The notes beneath the pieces are model-generated. The model did no database searches and was not told where the DNA came from. It saw nothing but the letters and a program-made list of their open reading frames with translations. Below are positions 35,620 to 49,075 of a stretch of 64,000 bases of DNA, in pieces (positions within the stretch are counted from its first letter, which is position 1; each line of letters starts with the position of its first letter). Position numbers and translations under genes: made by a program. This DNA is from Tolypocladium sp. Sup5 PDA-1. Its lineage: Eukaryota > Ascomycota > Sordariomycetes > Hypocreales > Ophiocordycipitaceae. Location of the stretch: NCBI GenBank assembly GCA_000750105.3, contig JPHH03000025.1, positions 372,001 through 436,000 of the forward strand. The letters run 5' to 3'.

Positions 35620-38600
35620 CGAGGGAGAACGAAGAGCAAAGAAGGATGCGTGTTTCGATTCGTGCCATGGCCCTGCAACGTTGGAGTACTTTGTCGGCTG
35701 TTTCTTTCGGTTGAGATGGATGATGCCCGTTTGGTGGCAGGTTGTGCCTAGCTGACCTGTCGAGATTGATGAACGGAAGGCACCTGTTTCTGCTACTTGA
35801 TGTAAGAAGGTACCCTCTCTGTACGTGTGAAAAAGCCATTTTCAGATCTTGCTATTAGCCCCCTCGTGTCCGCATCAGCTCTGTATCTTTGCCTTCATCG
35901 CCAAGGATGCGTGGTTTGTTCCCTGGGCAAAGGCCCGTGACAAGTCCCAACCGGGCACCGTGTTCTGCCAAGGCTGCCGCTCGTCGGATGCCGAGGAACT
36001 GCAGAGAGCGTTATGGACGAGAGCCAATGGAGAAGGTGGTGTTTCTGGCTTTACACTCGAAATTTCGGAAAGCAGGAATTGGCACTACTCAGGAAATCAA
36101 CATGTGGTTGTGTTGGACAGCCACCAACACGACTCCAAACTCCCCATGCCACCACCGGCAGCCAAACCGGTTGTACCTTCAACGGCACGACATCCATCTT
36201 CCGAGTGTTTATGAAGGCGAGTCTAGACTCTCCTATCCCCCCTCTGCTGGAGCCTCTCCGTCGTCTACTCCGCTATTATCGCCCCATCTCTTCGATAGTA
36301 CTCGTAGACAGGTGCTGGGGCAGGCGACGCCCGTCACACGCCGCGCGCCCGCGACGATGCGGCGGAGACGGTGGCCTCGGCGCAGCGCTAAAGAACGCCT
36401 TCACCAACGGCTGGTCCGGCCTGCAGCCGTCAGTCGGAAGAGGCGACGAAACCCTGCCACGAGGCCCCGACAGGGACCAACCATGGCCGGCACCAAACAC
36501 CCAGAACGTTCCTGGATGGCTGTGGCAGAAAAAGCAATGAAGAGCTCTCGAGAGGGATTGGGACTGGGAGCCAAAAGCAACGACGACAACGCGGACTTGC
36601 AAGTTGACGGCACGCACACACCATCCGTCTGCCCTGGTCGTTTTCGACGTTTTCTTCCGAAAGACTTACATGCACCCCTTCCGACATGACACCGGCTAGG
36701 GCGAGCGTGCGACAACGGACTAGCTCTGCTGCATTGAGGTCTCGTCTGAGTGGCCTGTGTCTGCATGCCGGCTCTGACACATGCTGTATCTCCAACCAGG
36801 GGGTTTGTTGGCAGCTGCATATTGTACGAAGCTCTCTGTCCACGCGAATTAGCCGTCCAGTCGGGCACACCCCATTGTCGAAGAGCAAATGTCTGTCTCG
36901 GGGGACGCGATTTGGCCACCGGGCTCGGTATTCTCGCGTGGCATCTCGCCCTGATCAAGACTGGACACTGGTCCAATAAGCACAACAAGCAATCGTCGTT
37001 GGGTACGCGGACCGAGTTATGAACGGGGGGCCATCTGCGGCTGAGATGTGATGACCGACGAGACAGAGCAGAGTCCACCACGCCAGTTGGCCCAGTGTGT
37101 ATGGCACTGGTAGTTCATCCCTTCTTGCCCACAACGGCCGTCGAAACGGCGGGCAATGCGGAGTACTCGTACATGAAGCAATACCAAGCAAGCCAGAACC
37201 AGGGGTAGCGGAACAGTAGCTTCTCTCCCCTTGCCGGCCCGTGAGGACGGGATTGCTGTATTCCGGAACCTCTTCTCCTATACTTGCTGCATGTACTAAT
37301 GGCTGCCCGGTCCGTCGGCTCGGACTCAGTCGACAAAATAACACTCTGGGGTACAGAATGCCACGGGCACCTTGCTCTTGTCCAGAGTTTGTGGCCTAGG
37401 GTACGGAGTAGGTAAGACTGTTCGTTCAAGAAGGTAGTCCGTACTTCGAAAGGGCATTTCGTCTCATAGAAGATCGGCGCAAGGATCGGATGTGATGGCC
37501 TTCCGTGTCGGCAGTGAAAAGGAGATCATCATTTGGGGAGACGCATGGCGTGCCGCGGCCCACTGATCCGTGGCTGCTTTCCACACCGGCCTCTGTGTCT
37601 CCGTCGAAAGTACTCCGTACGGAGTAATCCGTTCCTATTCCTGCACCGTGTGCCAACAAAAACGAACCGGTGATAACGAACTGGAAACAAGGAGTTGCAG
37701 CACAAATACTGTACTCGTAAGTCTCTCATGGCTGCCCCCTCACTGGGTCCTTGATCGTGAGGTGAGATTTCAAAAGCGGGTCAAACGACCCCCCCAACCC
37801 TCGTTCATCTGTCGCCCATCCCATCCCCATACGGAGCTTCTCCTGCGAAACCAAGGAGCCACGACGCCACTCCACGTGCGAGGAGGGGCCTATCGTCCGC
37901 TTCACCATGAGAACTGCGACTGTACGAAGTACAGTACGCGGGGCCGGTCGCCGCATTCTCGCTGACTCTAGTCGGACTTCTGGTAGTATCGAGTGCTTGT
38001 GTGCAATGGTTGGGACCAAAGACGTCGCCCTCAACGAGACGAAGGAAGGAACTCCATCGTGCTCGTAAACCCCAGCGGCCAAGGGCCACGCACGACCCGG
38101 CAGTGTCGGCATGGATAAGGTGTGGCCGGGACAAGGAGCTGACAAGAGATGAGATTTGATGGTGGAGGGCCCGTGTGGAGGACGTACAGTCCCCGTCCGA
38201 CGTCGTCGCCGATGTTGCACGACATGCCAATCATGCAGGCTTGCCAGTCAAGCCAATCCACCCAACGGGGGACGAGGGAGGGGCGGGCGACGAACAGCCG
38301 CAGAAACCGGGGAGGCTATCCTGGCAGGCGCTGGCGGCAACAGGGGCCTGGGGCGACACTGACGATGCTGGATTGACATTGTTGGTCCCGAGGGAACGGA
38401 ATCGCAGCGGCATGCTGGCCTGGCCCGATTCCAATGAGCGACGCCAGTGTTCACTTTTCTCGCTGCATCCAGGATGGCTGTGCGACGAGGCCCACCACGG
38501 CCCCATTTCGTGCAACAAAGTCGTGCTGTTGAAGCGTTGGGCCAGCCACCCGCAGGACAAGGCCAGCCTGCAGCTGGCAGGTAGTCGTGAATCAGCTTGT

Positions 38601-41600
38601 ACTAGTCGTAGATAGCGCAGAGTTCGCATTCAGCCGCGGTTTTTGATGAGGAGGCAAATGCTCGCCCCCGCAAGAGACGCCGTTGCGCTGAGGTTGCCGA
38701 ATTGGATTGTCTCAAACCGTCCCAGTGGCCTGGGACTACGCAGTCAGTACCTTGTACGGAGTACCTGTCTGCTTGACGCTAGACGCTTGACGCCGCGAGG
38801 ACATGCCATGCCTGGTTGGGGTCAGGCCCGTCAGGCTGAGTGGTCCTAGACGCCAGTGATGCTCCCACAACGGCCCCGAGCCTCGAGGGCATGCAGCCAA
38901 ATATTGGACCTTGAAATTACTGGAGAGCACCCAATCCGATTCCGTGCTCCGTGCTCATAGCGTAGTCGTACTTCGTAGCTTGGCTGGCCAAAAGATACTG
39001 TCGGAAGAGTGGCCTTGTCACGTTAGTGATATTTAATCTCGGACAGAGGATACTTCGTAGATGGCCACATGGAGACAAATGGCCGATGGCCCTTTCTGGG
39101 ACGCACCCGGGGCATTTCGCTTCCGCCGTGCACCGCGGGCTTCATCTGGGATCTCGTGAGACTCTTGTGTAGCCGGCCGAACGGTCAAGACATCTGGAGA
39201 CGTAGCGTAGCACAGGTACGAAGTAGACGAGTGGCTGGACAAGGAGCAACGCACCTAATGCAGACACATGACATGTCGTCTGTGAGAGAGGCGGAGCCGA
39301 TGCCTAGTAACGGAGCTCGGAGTACGGAGTACGAATAGTGAGGTTGATGTTTGAGGAAATCTCCTTCGTATGAAGTACGTACTTCGTAGTCCGTAGAGTC
39401 CAGCCTCTCACCAGCCCTGGCCTCGGCACTGTCTGCACGGGAAGGCATATCCGTCGCAGGTCTTGGCAGCGTCGACGCCATGCACTTGCTCGAGTAAGAT
39501 TCAGATGCTGCCTGCATCCTGCACAGGTTGCCGTCTGAGCAGGAACGCACCTGCCTCAGCTCGCCCACAGGGGTTGGTTTGCTGTGTGGCTTTCCCTCTC
39601 AGGCTCTCACCACACACAGTCCTCGACTCGTGGAGTCGAAACCATCATCACCAACAAGGCAGCTTTCCAGCGACAACTCACAAGGCCAGATGGTGACATT
39701 TCTGCGCGACGACATCTATTGTCGACCTCGTTGGTTTGTTGCCACATGCTCTTCTTATTGATACTCCCTAGCCCCTACTCATGCACGAACGCTCCTGCGG
39801 ATATCCACCAACGACATTGGCGTGACCAAAGCATCCCACATCCCAGTCGACGGGCCCAAACGCGTGTGCGTCGGTACGAGGATGCGCTTACGTCGTACCA
39901 CGGAGTATTACTTGTATCTTGCATGCTGGTTCCTAAGCTCGCCGTGCCGAATGCCCGTACTCGCTGGGCAAGAGGCGTGATTGAGATTTGCCGCGCGTTG
40001 GCTGCTCCCTGTTGGTGCTGTGATCTTGGATCTTGATCTGCAACAGAAGACCGCAACTAACTGAAGCTAGCCGGCACTTCCAACACAGTGCTCGTCGAAC
40101 CACGTACGACTTCTGTACGATGACGGCCTGCGGCGGTGCAGGCGCACCAAAATCTGCCGCCCAGGGGCCTCTAGCACGGCTGTCGTCTAGCCTTTTGGCA
40201 GCACCCCAGCACGCGGGCAACGAGCGATCGTTGTGGCTGCTTCCCAAAACGCCGAACCCCAGATACGTACAAAGGACGCCGTCCCATCCTCTTTAGCCTT
40301 GGCTTCTGGCGGTGGCGGTAGGATTCCGAAGCCTCACTGTCCGTGCATGGGGCTGACCGTTGGTGGGCGTGGATGTCACTCGACTCACACGTATGGATGC
40401 TCTCCTGGCACCGCAATGCGTCCGTGTCGACGCTGCGAGGCATACGGATTACGGAGTACGGATACACGGTCGTCAGTTCCGAGCAAATGAGCACCAGCAG
40501 CCTAAGCCAAGTACTGCGCAAAATTCGCTGCTAAACACTCAATCCATCCAAGTATTGTCTTGGTTGGTCGACTCCCGATTCGACCATGCAGCCATACTAA
40601 AGTTTTTGAGTTTGCGCCACTGTGAGGCCGTCTGCCGTGGCCGCTCTTGAGAGATCGCCGTCTGCAGTCCCGTAAGTTGACGCGACCGGTCGTTCATCAA
40701 CGGATCGCACTCTAGCCAGTGCCGGCGCCGAAATTGACGCCATCAGCGGAAAGCAGCCACGCGGTCTACGACCCAGAGCCTCGCTAGTCGAGGCTCTAGC
40801 CATGATTGTGTGTCAGAATACATCTGACTTTGGAAGAGGTGGTGATAAGACGAAACTGGGCATCAATCATTCGTTAGTCGATTTGACATGGACGGGGTGA
40901 TGGCCCCGCAACACTCTTCATTTGCACCCCATCCCTGTGCCTTCAATGACCTGGAGTCCTCGAGGCTGGCGCTATATCTGCCAGAATGTACTTCGTACGG
41001 ATAGCTGCGAGCTCCCTGCCAGGTGGGAAGCCCAACAAGCGCGGTGCCGACTCGGCGCACCGACACAATGGCACAACTTGCAGCCCCGTCCAGCATTGTC
41101 CGGGACTGTCAACTGTTCCCCGCGCGGTCGGGACAGAGACTCTCTCCACAGTTAAGCCTCTTTTTGATTAGCTGCCACGGGTGAGGCGGCTGAGGCAGAG
41201 GAGGCGTCGGCGTCGCTTGGTCTCGACAGCCGCAGCGCGGAACATACCGTGCTGGGGCGCGCAGCCACCGTCGCATGGTCACTCTACCAGCGCTTGTCAT
41301 GTCGGCGTCGTCCTTGCTTGATCTGGGATGGTGTGCAGGCCAACGAGAGGAGCAATAAGGAGACGACGCCAAACACACGCCGTGGTGGCTGTTACAGAGC
41401 CAGGACGACTGGCGTCGATACCTCGCCGATTGTGGGGGAGGGACCTGGCGCATGCCGGCAATCAACAACATACATACATACGACTCCGTGCTTCTGCTCC
41501 GGCCAATGCCACGGTCCCTGCGAGGATGGTCATGAGCTCTGAGACGGGCAAGGCCCTGGGGGTAATTATGGGGAGCAGGCTTCAGGTATGCGGGCCAGTG

Positions 41601-44600
41601 TCTACAGCCCTTTGCCAACGTCAAACGCACACTGTCGAGGTTGACACGGCACATCTTGCGCGGCCGGCTCCTCACCTTTGATCTCATATCCGCCGATCTT
41701 GCCTTTCCCAGGGGGTTTCTCCTTCGTGGATCTGTCGTTCCCTGAGCCGGAAGGACGGCTGAACGAGCAAGCAACGGGCGTGCTGGCACACTCTCCAAAT
41801 ATATTCACTACAACTAGAATCATTTCGGGTAGCCGGCGGACCTGAGTTTGCTTGAGATTCTTGTTCAACGGCACCCCCCTCCATCCAGCGCCAATCCGAT
41901 ATTTGGGACCCCCGCAGCACCTGCAATGCACCACACACCACCATTGACGCTTCTCATTAGCACCCGTTGACCGAATGGCGACTGCATGTGCTAACAGAGG
42001 AGACAATTGCTCGTGAGCCATTTCCTGAACATCGTCCTTGCCATCCCTGTCTCGTCCATTGCACAGCTGAATCGCGGCTCCGGCAGGCATTTGAGCTACG
42101 CTGACCCTAATTCCTCATCGGATCGGGACTCTAGACCAACAAGCAATCAAGACCGTGGCCCCATGACGATCGAGACTCTTCGCGGAACTGCTATAAGGTG
42201 GCAGGCCGGCAGGCCGGCAACACGGCTGAACCAGGTGTTAGAGTTAAGGTGTTGAGGACATCTTCGCGTTATGCTGGTGGGCATTACGGAGTGTTCATTC
42301 GTACTAAAAAGGCGAGTCGGGTTTACAGGGAATGGAGCACGCAGACTCTGAGACCTGTCATGTCAGGACGGGCACCATGGTGCCTGAGGTGTCGGAGGCC
42401 AACAATGGCTGCAGAGTGACAGGTCATCGTAAGCCATGAGGACCGGCAAAGCGGGTTTCCAGCCCTTTCCGAATCAGCGGAAGCGAAACATGAGAAGAAA
42501 GCCACACCTCGATCCCTCCATTTGCGAACGGGCGGCGTGGACGATCCCGCGTGGTGTCCGCATGGTTCAGTCTTGTTCTAGCAGAGCCGTTGAAAGGACT
42601 AAGAGTAGGAGGCTAGAAAAGCGCGCCGCATTGGTGTCTAGCCCATGCCCTTCCGCAAGCTTTCGCCCTGGGACGCGGCTCGCTTGTCTCAAGGAGCTCC
42701 CTGGACACTGGTGTGCTATCCAGGCACCCAGGCCTTTGTGCATTCTTCGGCGATCATCACTTCAGAGTCGCCTTCGGAAAACTCAGCCCAGCGGCGGACA
42801 AGAAAGCCCACCTGCAAGCTACTCGTACTCAACGCTCCTGGGTCGACGAACGAGTGAGGTGGGTGTGGTCCTCCCCAGTGCGGGTCGCCTGTCGGAGGGC
42901 ATCCACTTTGGGCCACGGCTCCTCGGTTGATTCATCAATTGTCTCGCTGATGCTTGCGTGGCCAAACTTGCTAGCTCGCGCCTGTTGGCACTGCATCACG
43001 AGCTTGCTTCTTCAATCCTCAGCACGCTGACGGAGGCCCCGATCAGGCCTTGTTCACTACAACACAGAATTCGGGAAAGCCGTATGTGAACAATGTTGCG
43101 CTATCTGGACGCAGTTCAAGTGGCACAATACCTCAACAGGGGTCGACAAGTTGGTTGTATTGAGGCATGGGGACGTGCTTCTCTGCGAGCCAGGGCTCCC
43201 CCAGAAGCAGATCATCTCACGCCGATCCCATTGGGCACATTTGGGAACAGAGCTGACCCTACTAGCCAGATCGAAACAAGGGTGCCGCAGCTGTTGGGGG
43301 AGGACAGTTATCTTGCACTCAGCCGGTGGGAAAGTCGAGGAGGACGTGAGCATAGCGAAAGAGTGAGAAGGACGCAGAATGTGCGTCACACACCCCTCCT
43401 TCTCGCAATGACATTCCAGTCGGAAGTTTCGCTATCAATTGCAGCGTAATAGCCGCCGCGACTCGAACGGAGGGCTGCAAGCCGGACTACGGGACTTGAT
43501 GGCGACAGCCCAGCCAGATGGGCCATGCGGCTGAGTCTATAAACGCCTCGCTCCATGTTCCCAAGCGTTGGGTCGGCATGGCTGAGCTTATCCGTGAATG
43601 GCGGCGGCTGATGGCGCTGGGGCATCTGCTCGGAAAACGCCTACGGGGTCGTTACTGGCGCCGGCGGTGACAGGATGGCTTTTGGCGACGGAGGACCTGG
43701 CATGGGTTCGTCTGGGGGGTGTGGTAGTGCAGGATGGAGCAACGCCGCAACGGCAGGGATCGCGCTGGTAACTTCTCCCTTGCGGCCCAAAAAAAGGCTG
43801 GACTCCGGCCCGGTTGACGGGTTACACAGTAATATTGGAAATCGTCGAACCTGTGATTCGGGAGGACATGCTGTATCAGGAGGGCGCCTCTGCGATCTCA
43901 TCTGGGGAACGACGCACGACGAATGCGCTGCCTAACACGTTGAAAGCGACGAGCGAGGCCGAATTGATGCGTACAAATCGTACGGCCGTTTACATACACA
44001 GACCAGGTGTTCGGCAACGCCAGTGGGCCTTGCAGCGGACTACGGACTGGGTTCACCCTGTCTATGCCGCTTGTTTGTTGTCGTCGTTGACTTCGGCCTA
44101 GGGGTAGGCTCGTCTTTGTCAAGTTGGACCTCCAGCAGATGGTTCAAAGGGCCACGGGACCCGAGACAAGGTGTCAACGAAAGTTGTTGTCGACGAAGTG
44201 GAATCGATCTCTTTCGCGGCCAAGCGGCCCACCTCCTCCTTGGGAATCAACGAACACTTGTCAGGGACAATGGGCAGCCCGGTCTTGAACCAAACTAGCC
44301 TTGTCGCCCGGAATGACAATGGTGACTTGGTGATGTCCCTTGGGACGACTGAACAGCGCAACATGCTCAGAGCCAAGAAGGGAAAAGTCGGGACGACGAT
44401 GGCATGGGTCTTCCTCCCGCCTGTCTCTCATCTTCCATTTCATACATGCTCACCCGTGCTCTCGAATACCGCAGTGAGGCAACTCCAAGCTCCTTGAAGG
44501 ACAGGAAGACCGCACGTATGTCTAATAAGCTGCATACCCGGGCAGGCCGGTGTTGAAGTTGAACGAACACAGGAGCGGAGCCGAAGTGAGATGCGCTGCT

Positions 44601-47600
44601 TTTGGCTGGCTAAACGCACCACATCCCCGTTGACCTCAGATATTTGACGACATCGGGCTCTTGCAGGCGTGTCTCCGAAGGGTTCACGGCTGACTCTCTC
44701 TGCCCTCATTCGCCCAACACATTGCTCGACCATTCATTCACTCAGGGCTGGCCAGTCCTGTGGGCTCAGGGCCCACGGATGCAAGGCTTGAACGTGTCCA
44801 GCCGCCGCGAGCTTATTGATCCTCTTGTCTCTTGGTCGGCAGCGTGGCCAATTTCATTCAGCCACGCGGCCTAGGCTCGATTGCCTTGGGCGGCGCATCT
44901 ACAATACGTTCTCGGTTGTCGCCAGTCCGCCAGAGAGAGGCGTGTTGTGGTAGGGCTCCGGGTGCGCCAGCGCGTGCGCGAGTGCGTGCGTGCGTATGCG
45001 CCTCTGCCACCCGCACCCTCGTCGATGCAGGTGCAGATGCATCTGTTGGCTTGTTTTTCGTGTCGCAGCCTGCGTGTTCGTCGAGCACCCCCGTCCTTTG
45101 GAGGTGATTCACAGTTATACGGGATCAGCGCGGTGTGATTTCGTCGTCTCTTCCTTGTTGCGAGATGCCGACATAATCGTAGGGACGAGAACGGAGAGCC
45201 CACAAGGGGGTCCTAGAGGGATTCCGGGGCGAGCCAGCGTATGAGGTGCGTCCCGGTACATTCAAATCTGGAACTTACACGCACATACGAAGTACACGGG
45301 CATCAACGTCAGGCCTGCTCCATCCGGCCACCCCTGCCACGGACGACTGGACTCGTACAAACAAGTGCTTCGCACGAGCACCGTCAAAGGGCAGGCAGGT
45401 TTCTTCCTTTTCTTCCGGTGTCGCATGTATGCGCACACGAGCATGGGGCTGCCGCGGGAAGGGGAGACATCGCGCAACATTCCTCTCCACCGTCCGCGCA
45501 TCGCTGAATCCCACGCAGTACTCGTAGATGCGCAAGCTCGCATCACCCTCTGGCCGTGCGTCTGTCAATGATTCGGGTGGTCGCTGGCTGGTCCGTTCGG
45601 TGGCTGATTCCATCCCATCAACCCAGGAGAGGGGAGCGCACTTCACACGGTCCCCACCCCCCCGGGCTGGAGTGGGCATCCATCCACCCATGGCTACCCC
45701 CCCTCTGCGTTCTCCCACACCCCCCCGGACACGTCGAGAGCTCCATCCGTCGAGTGCGTTCTGGCGTTGGAGGGGAGGCGAGAGGAGAGGAGAGAGTGTG
45801 TGTCTTGGGTGTCTTGTGCCTGCAGCACAGCACGCCTTTGGCCTCTGGCAGGCCCCATGCCCCACGCCCCAATCCAATCCAATCCCTGGCCATCCCATCC
45901 CATCCCAATCCCAGCAGACAGGCCCGGCTGGCTTGCTTCGTCCCAGGTCCAGGTCCAGGCCCGGGGCCAGCCCACCCCCTGGTCGGTCGAGTCGCCATCG
46001 CTGGGCCCTCTTCAGCCCTCCCGAGCTAGCAGCTTGTAGTTCGGCCGCGCGCTGCTGGCTGTCATGGATGGATGTCTGGCTGTCTGGGTCCGACCTGTGC
46101 TCGAGCTGTACTCGGTACGAGTAGGAGCAGTCCGTACTAGAGATCCCGTCGCAGCCCATGGCCCTGCCAGACCACGCTAACTCAAAGGACGCACCCCCAG
46201 CGCAAGAGAGCAGCTTGACTGCCAAGATGCGTGCGGGCTAGACTGTACCCGAGGGGAGAGAGAGACAAGGACCCCGGGGTCACGGAAAGTGCGCCAGCGG
46301 GTGACGGGGAGAGATATATACATTGCGTGTTGCTCTTTGTCGGTCGGCGCGCAGAGATAGAGAGACAGACGCGAGAGAGACAGCGAGGCACGCAGCACGC
46401 ACGCTCCCTCACACGCCATCCGTGAACGACACCGTCGAGCGCATGCAGACCGCAGTACTCACTCGTACACGCGCGTATAGTTTGAAGCGCTGCTGAGGTA
46501 GGTCGAGAAGCGTCCGACAAACCTTATCACCGGCCTCTGTCCCTCCGCTTCACCCACGACTTCCGGCGACGGCGACAACCACTGGCACCTGATAGGCAGA
46601 CATACGGCGCTGTGCCTATTGCAGCATCTTCGCAAGTTCAGCCAGCACAGCTGCGCAAGAGGTGGTGGTGCGCGCGCTTCGCTTCACTTGCTCGTGCTCA
46701 CGCAAGTGGGCTCCTGAGCCTTTAAGCTTTGGACCTTGACGACAGAGTCCAGGCGGCACCAATCTCGCCGCCCATCGATCCATTCTCGCTTGACTGCCTG
46801 GAACTCGCGGCGCAAGACCTGGCCTTTTCCAGTGGCGGCGAACCGGAGAAAAGGCGTATATTAAGAGAGACAAGCTTTGGTCCCGCACGTCTTTATTTTG
46901 ACCCTGAGGCTGCCGGCTGCCAGAGACCAGAGACTGCAGGAGACAGCGACGTGGAATCCATTCATTCCATCTTTGCCGGCCCTGCTCCCTACGCACGTCA
47001 ACTTCCAAGCCCCTCCAAGACGCCGTTCCCGGAAAGGCACCCATACATACCCATACATACCCATTCGACACTCCCGTCAGCCAGCAGCCACGACCCGAAG
47101 GGACCTGCAAGCCTCTTTCCTGCTCCTCGCAACCGACCGCGAACGGCTGGAATTTCTCTCTCCATCCTCTCTCCTGCCCCTGGAGCTGCTGCTGCATCGC
47201 CCCTTCACCACCAGCCAAACGACCCTGGCGGAGACACCTTGGGTGAACAGCATCAACGAAATCGCTTGCACGGCATTTTTTTGCGACTCTGGTATTGCTC
47301 TGCCCTGCACTGCTCTACTCGCCGCTGCACGAGGACGACGACGCAGAAGCGTGGCGCGCGACGACGCAGCCCGAACCGAACTTACCACCCTCACCACGAC
47401 CCGCCTCCCCTACCCGTACTCTTCCACCACTGCAACTGAGCAGACCCCGTCCTCGTCCTGCTACCTCGCACCCCAACTGCTCGGCAAGCCATCTCAGCCA
47501 GTGCTACACAGCATTGAACCAACCCGTTCTCCTCGTCCGCCTCCATCTTCCCTCTGCTGCTACTCTGCCGCGCATCTCCTCGACCTGTCGCCGCATCGCC

Positions 47601-47719
47601 GCCGACACTGTTTGAACTGACGCCTAACTCGAAAGGCTCGTGGCTCTGTTATCAACGGCCAGGACGGAAAAGGTCGTCTACTAGCGGTTGAACCAAGTTC
47701 AGCCTCCCGATTTGGCGCA
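35620..47719. other. 12-kb region without a recognisable gene
   Basis: I read both strands and found no frame with conserved motifs, fungal introns or steady codon usage; the longest frames (36401-37081 minus, 45275-46225 minus) look random. The stretch has a high density of short palindromes of the TAC-NNN-GTA type (for example 37611-37626, 38757-38765, 39318-39334, 39369-39390, 40446-40462, 45286-45294). From about 46700 the plus strand turns C/T-rich and probably becomes the 5' leader of the C2H2 factor. A long promoter or untranslated RNA genes are possible. Confidence 0.45.
45880..45965. repeat. Low-complexity CCAAT/CATCC-type simple repeat
   Basis: Short tandem units: CCAAT repeated about three times near 45880, CATCC repeated near 45892, then CCAGGT-type units near 45945. 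This looks like slippage sequence. A related CATCC run occurs near 51468-51485. Confidence 0.6.
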
Positions 47720-49075
47720 ATGGAGAACTCGAGCTTCTCGTCGCGCCGCGCGGCCGCAGGCTCCTTGCCTGCCTTCTCTCTTCCTCCTCCCAACGCCTCG
47801 GAAGTTCCCAGTATGGCCCTCCTCACCAACCACGTCCCCCGCTCTTCGTCTCCGTTTGGCTTTGTGTCTTCCGGGTCTCTGACCTCGTCTCCAGGAGCCG
47901 GCGACGGCCTCAGCCCCAGCCTGTCGAGCGTCAACACGGCCAGCTCGCAGGGCTCGCAGGCTCACACCAACCTCCAGTACACATACAGTGGCCAGGTCCA
48001 CGGCGGGTGGCCCACGCCCGGCAACTCGTCTTACCATGTAAGCTCTGCTGCGCACGCCCAGCAGCCGCTGGGCCAGCCTCCCTACGGCGGACGCACCTCT
48101 ATGTACGGCCACCAGCAGCAGCCCAACATGGGCTTCGGCAACCCGCGAAGCTCCCAGTCTCCCGCCACGGGAGGAGAGGGACTGCCGGCGCCACCGTACG
48201 AGAGCGTGCATCAGACGTTCAGCACCCCCATCCCCGGCGGAGGCGGCGGCGGTGGCGGCCAAGACGGCCACCACAGCATGTCGCCGGGCCAGGGCACACA
48301 CGGCGGCGCCATGCTGACGGGCCATAACTCAACGCAGCCTCCCACGCCGTCGACGGCGCCGGCTCCCGTCGACCCCTACTCCCACACGAGACCCCCGAGC
48401 AACCCGAGCTACTACGCCGTCTCGAGCCAGTCTCAGCAGTCCAGCTTCCCCTCGTACGCGCCTCACTCGCAGCACTCACCGACCAGCACGGGTCCGGGAT
48501 CCCGCATGGGCTCCATCTCGAGCCAGCCCCCGCACCCGAGCATGGGCCCGCCTCCCGGGTCCTACCGGCCGTACGGCGCCTACCAGCACATGCCCCAGAC
48601 GATGAACGGACCCGTCATGTCCAACATCCACCAGCCCGGTTCCCAAATGGCCGTGATTCCAGGCATGGGGATGCAGCAGGCGTATGGCGGCCACCCGCTC
48701 ATCTACGGCCATCACAGCCAACCCCAGCAGCAGTCTGAGCGCCCCTTCAAGTGCGACCAATGTACGCAGTCCTTTAGCCGGAACCATGACCTGAAGCGCC
48801 ATAAGCGGATTCACCTGGCCGTCAAGCCCTTCCCTTGCAACTACTGCAGCAAGAGCTTCTCGCGCAAGGATGCCCTCAAGGTCAGTGCTTCCCCTGTGCC
48901 CACGTGCCAACTTGGACGACATGGCTCTTGAGCGCAACCACTAACAGTCTTGCAGAGACATCGCCTAGTCAAGGGCTGCGAGAACAAGGTCAACGAGAAC
49001 GCCGGCGGTGACGGCGCGGGAGACCGAGGCGGCGATGTTGACGACGATCGTTCTTCAGCCGGCAAGGAGACGTAA
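47720..49075 (+). CDS. C2H2 zinc-finger transcription factor (two fingers)
   Basis: Two exons (47720..48880, 48956..49075), separated by a 75-nt intron (GTCAGT...GCAG, branch CTAAC), encode 426 residues. Residues 1-335 are low complexity (Ser, Pro, Gln, Gly, with a poly-Gly tract near residue 175), typical of activation or interaction regions. The fingers lie at about 340-395: FKCDQCTQSFSRNHDLKRHKRIH, then FPCNYCSKSFSRKDALK. The second finger is completed after the intron by RHRLVKGC, so its last ligand is Cys (C2HC). The tail is acidic. The finger pair is a recurrent fungal type sometimes annotated as Azf1- or Egr2-like, but I cannot assign an ortholog. The long gene-free region upstream suggests complex regulation. 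Confidence 0.88.

Noticed and set aside
45275..46225. 316-codon minus frame and overlapping plus frames
   Set aside because: Several long frames overlap on both strands over low-complexity repeats, as expected for GC-rich non-coding DNA.
46729..47439. 236-codon plus frame upstream of the C2H2 factor
   Set aside because: It does not start with ATG and covers the C/T-rich leader. More likely 5' UTR than an upstream gene or exon.
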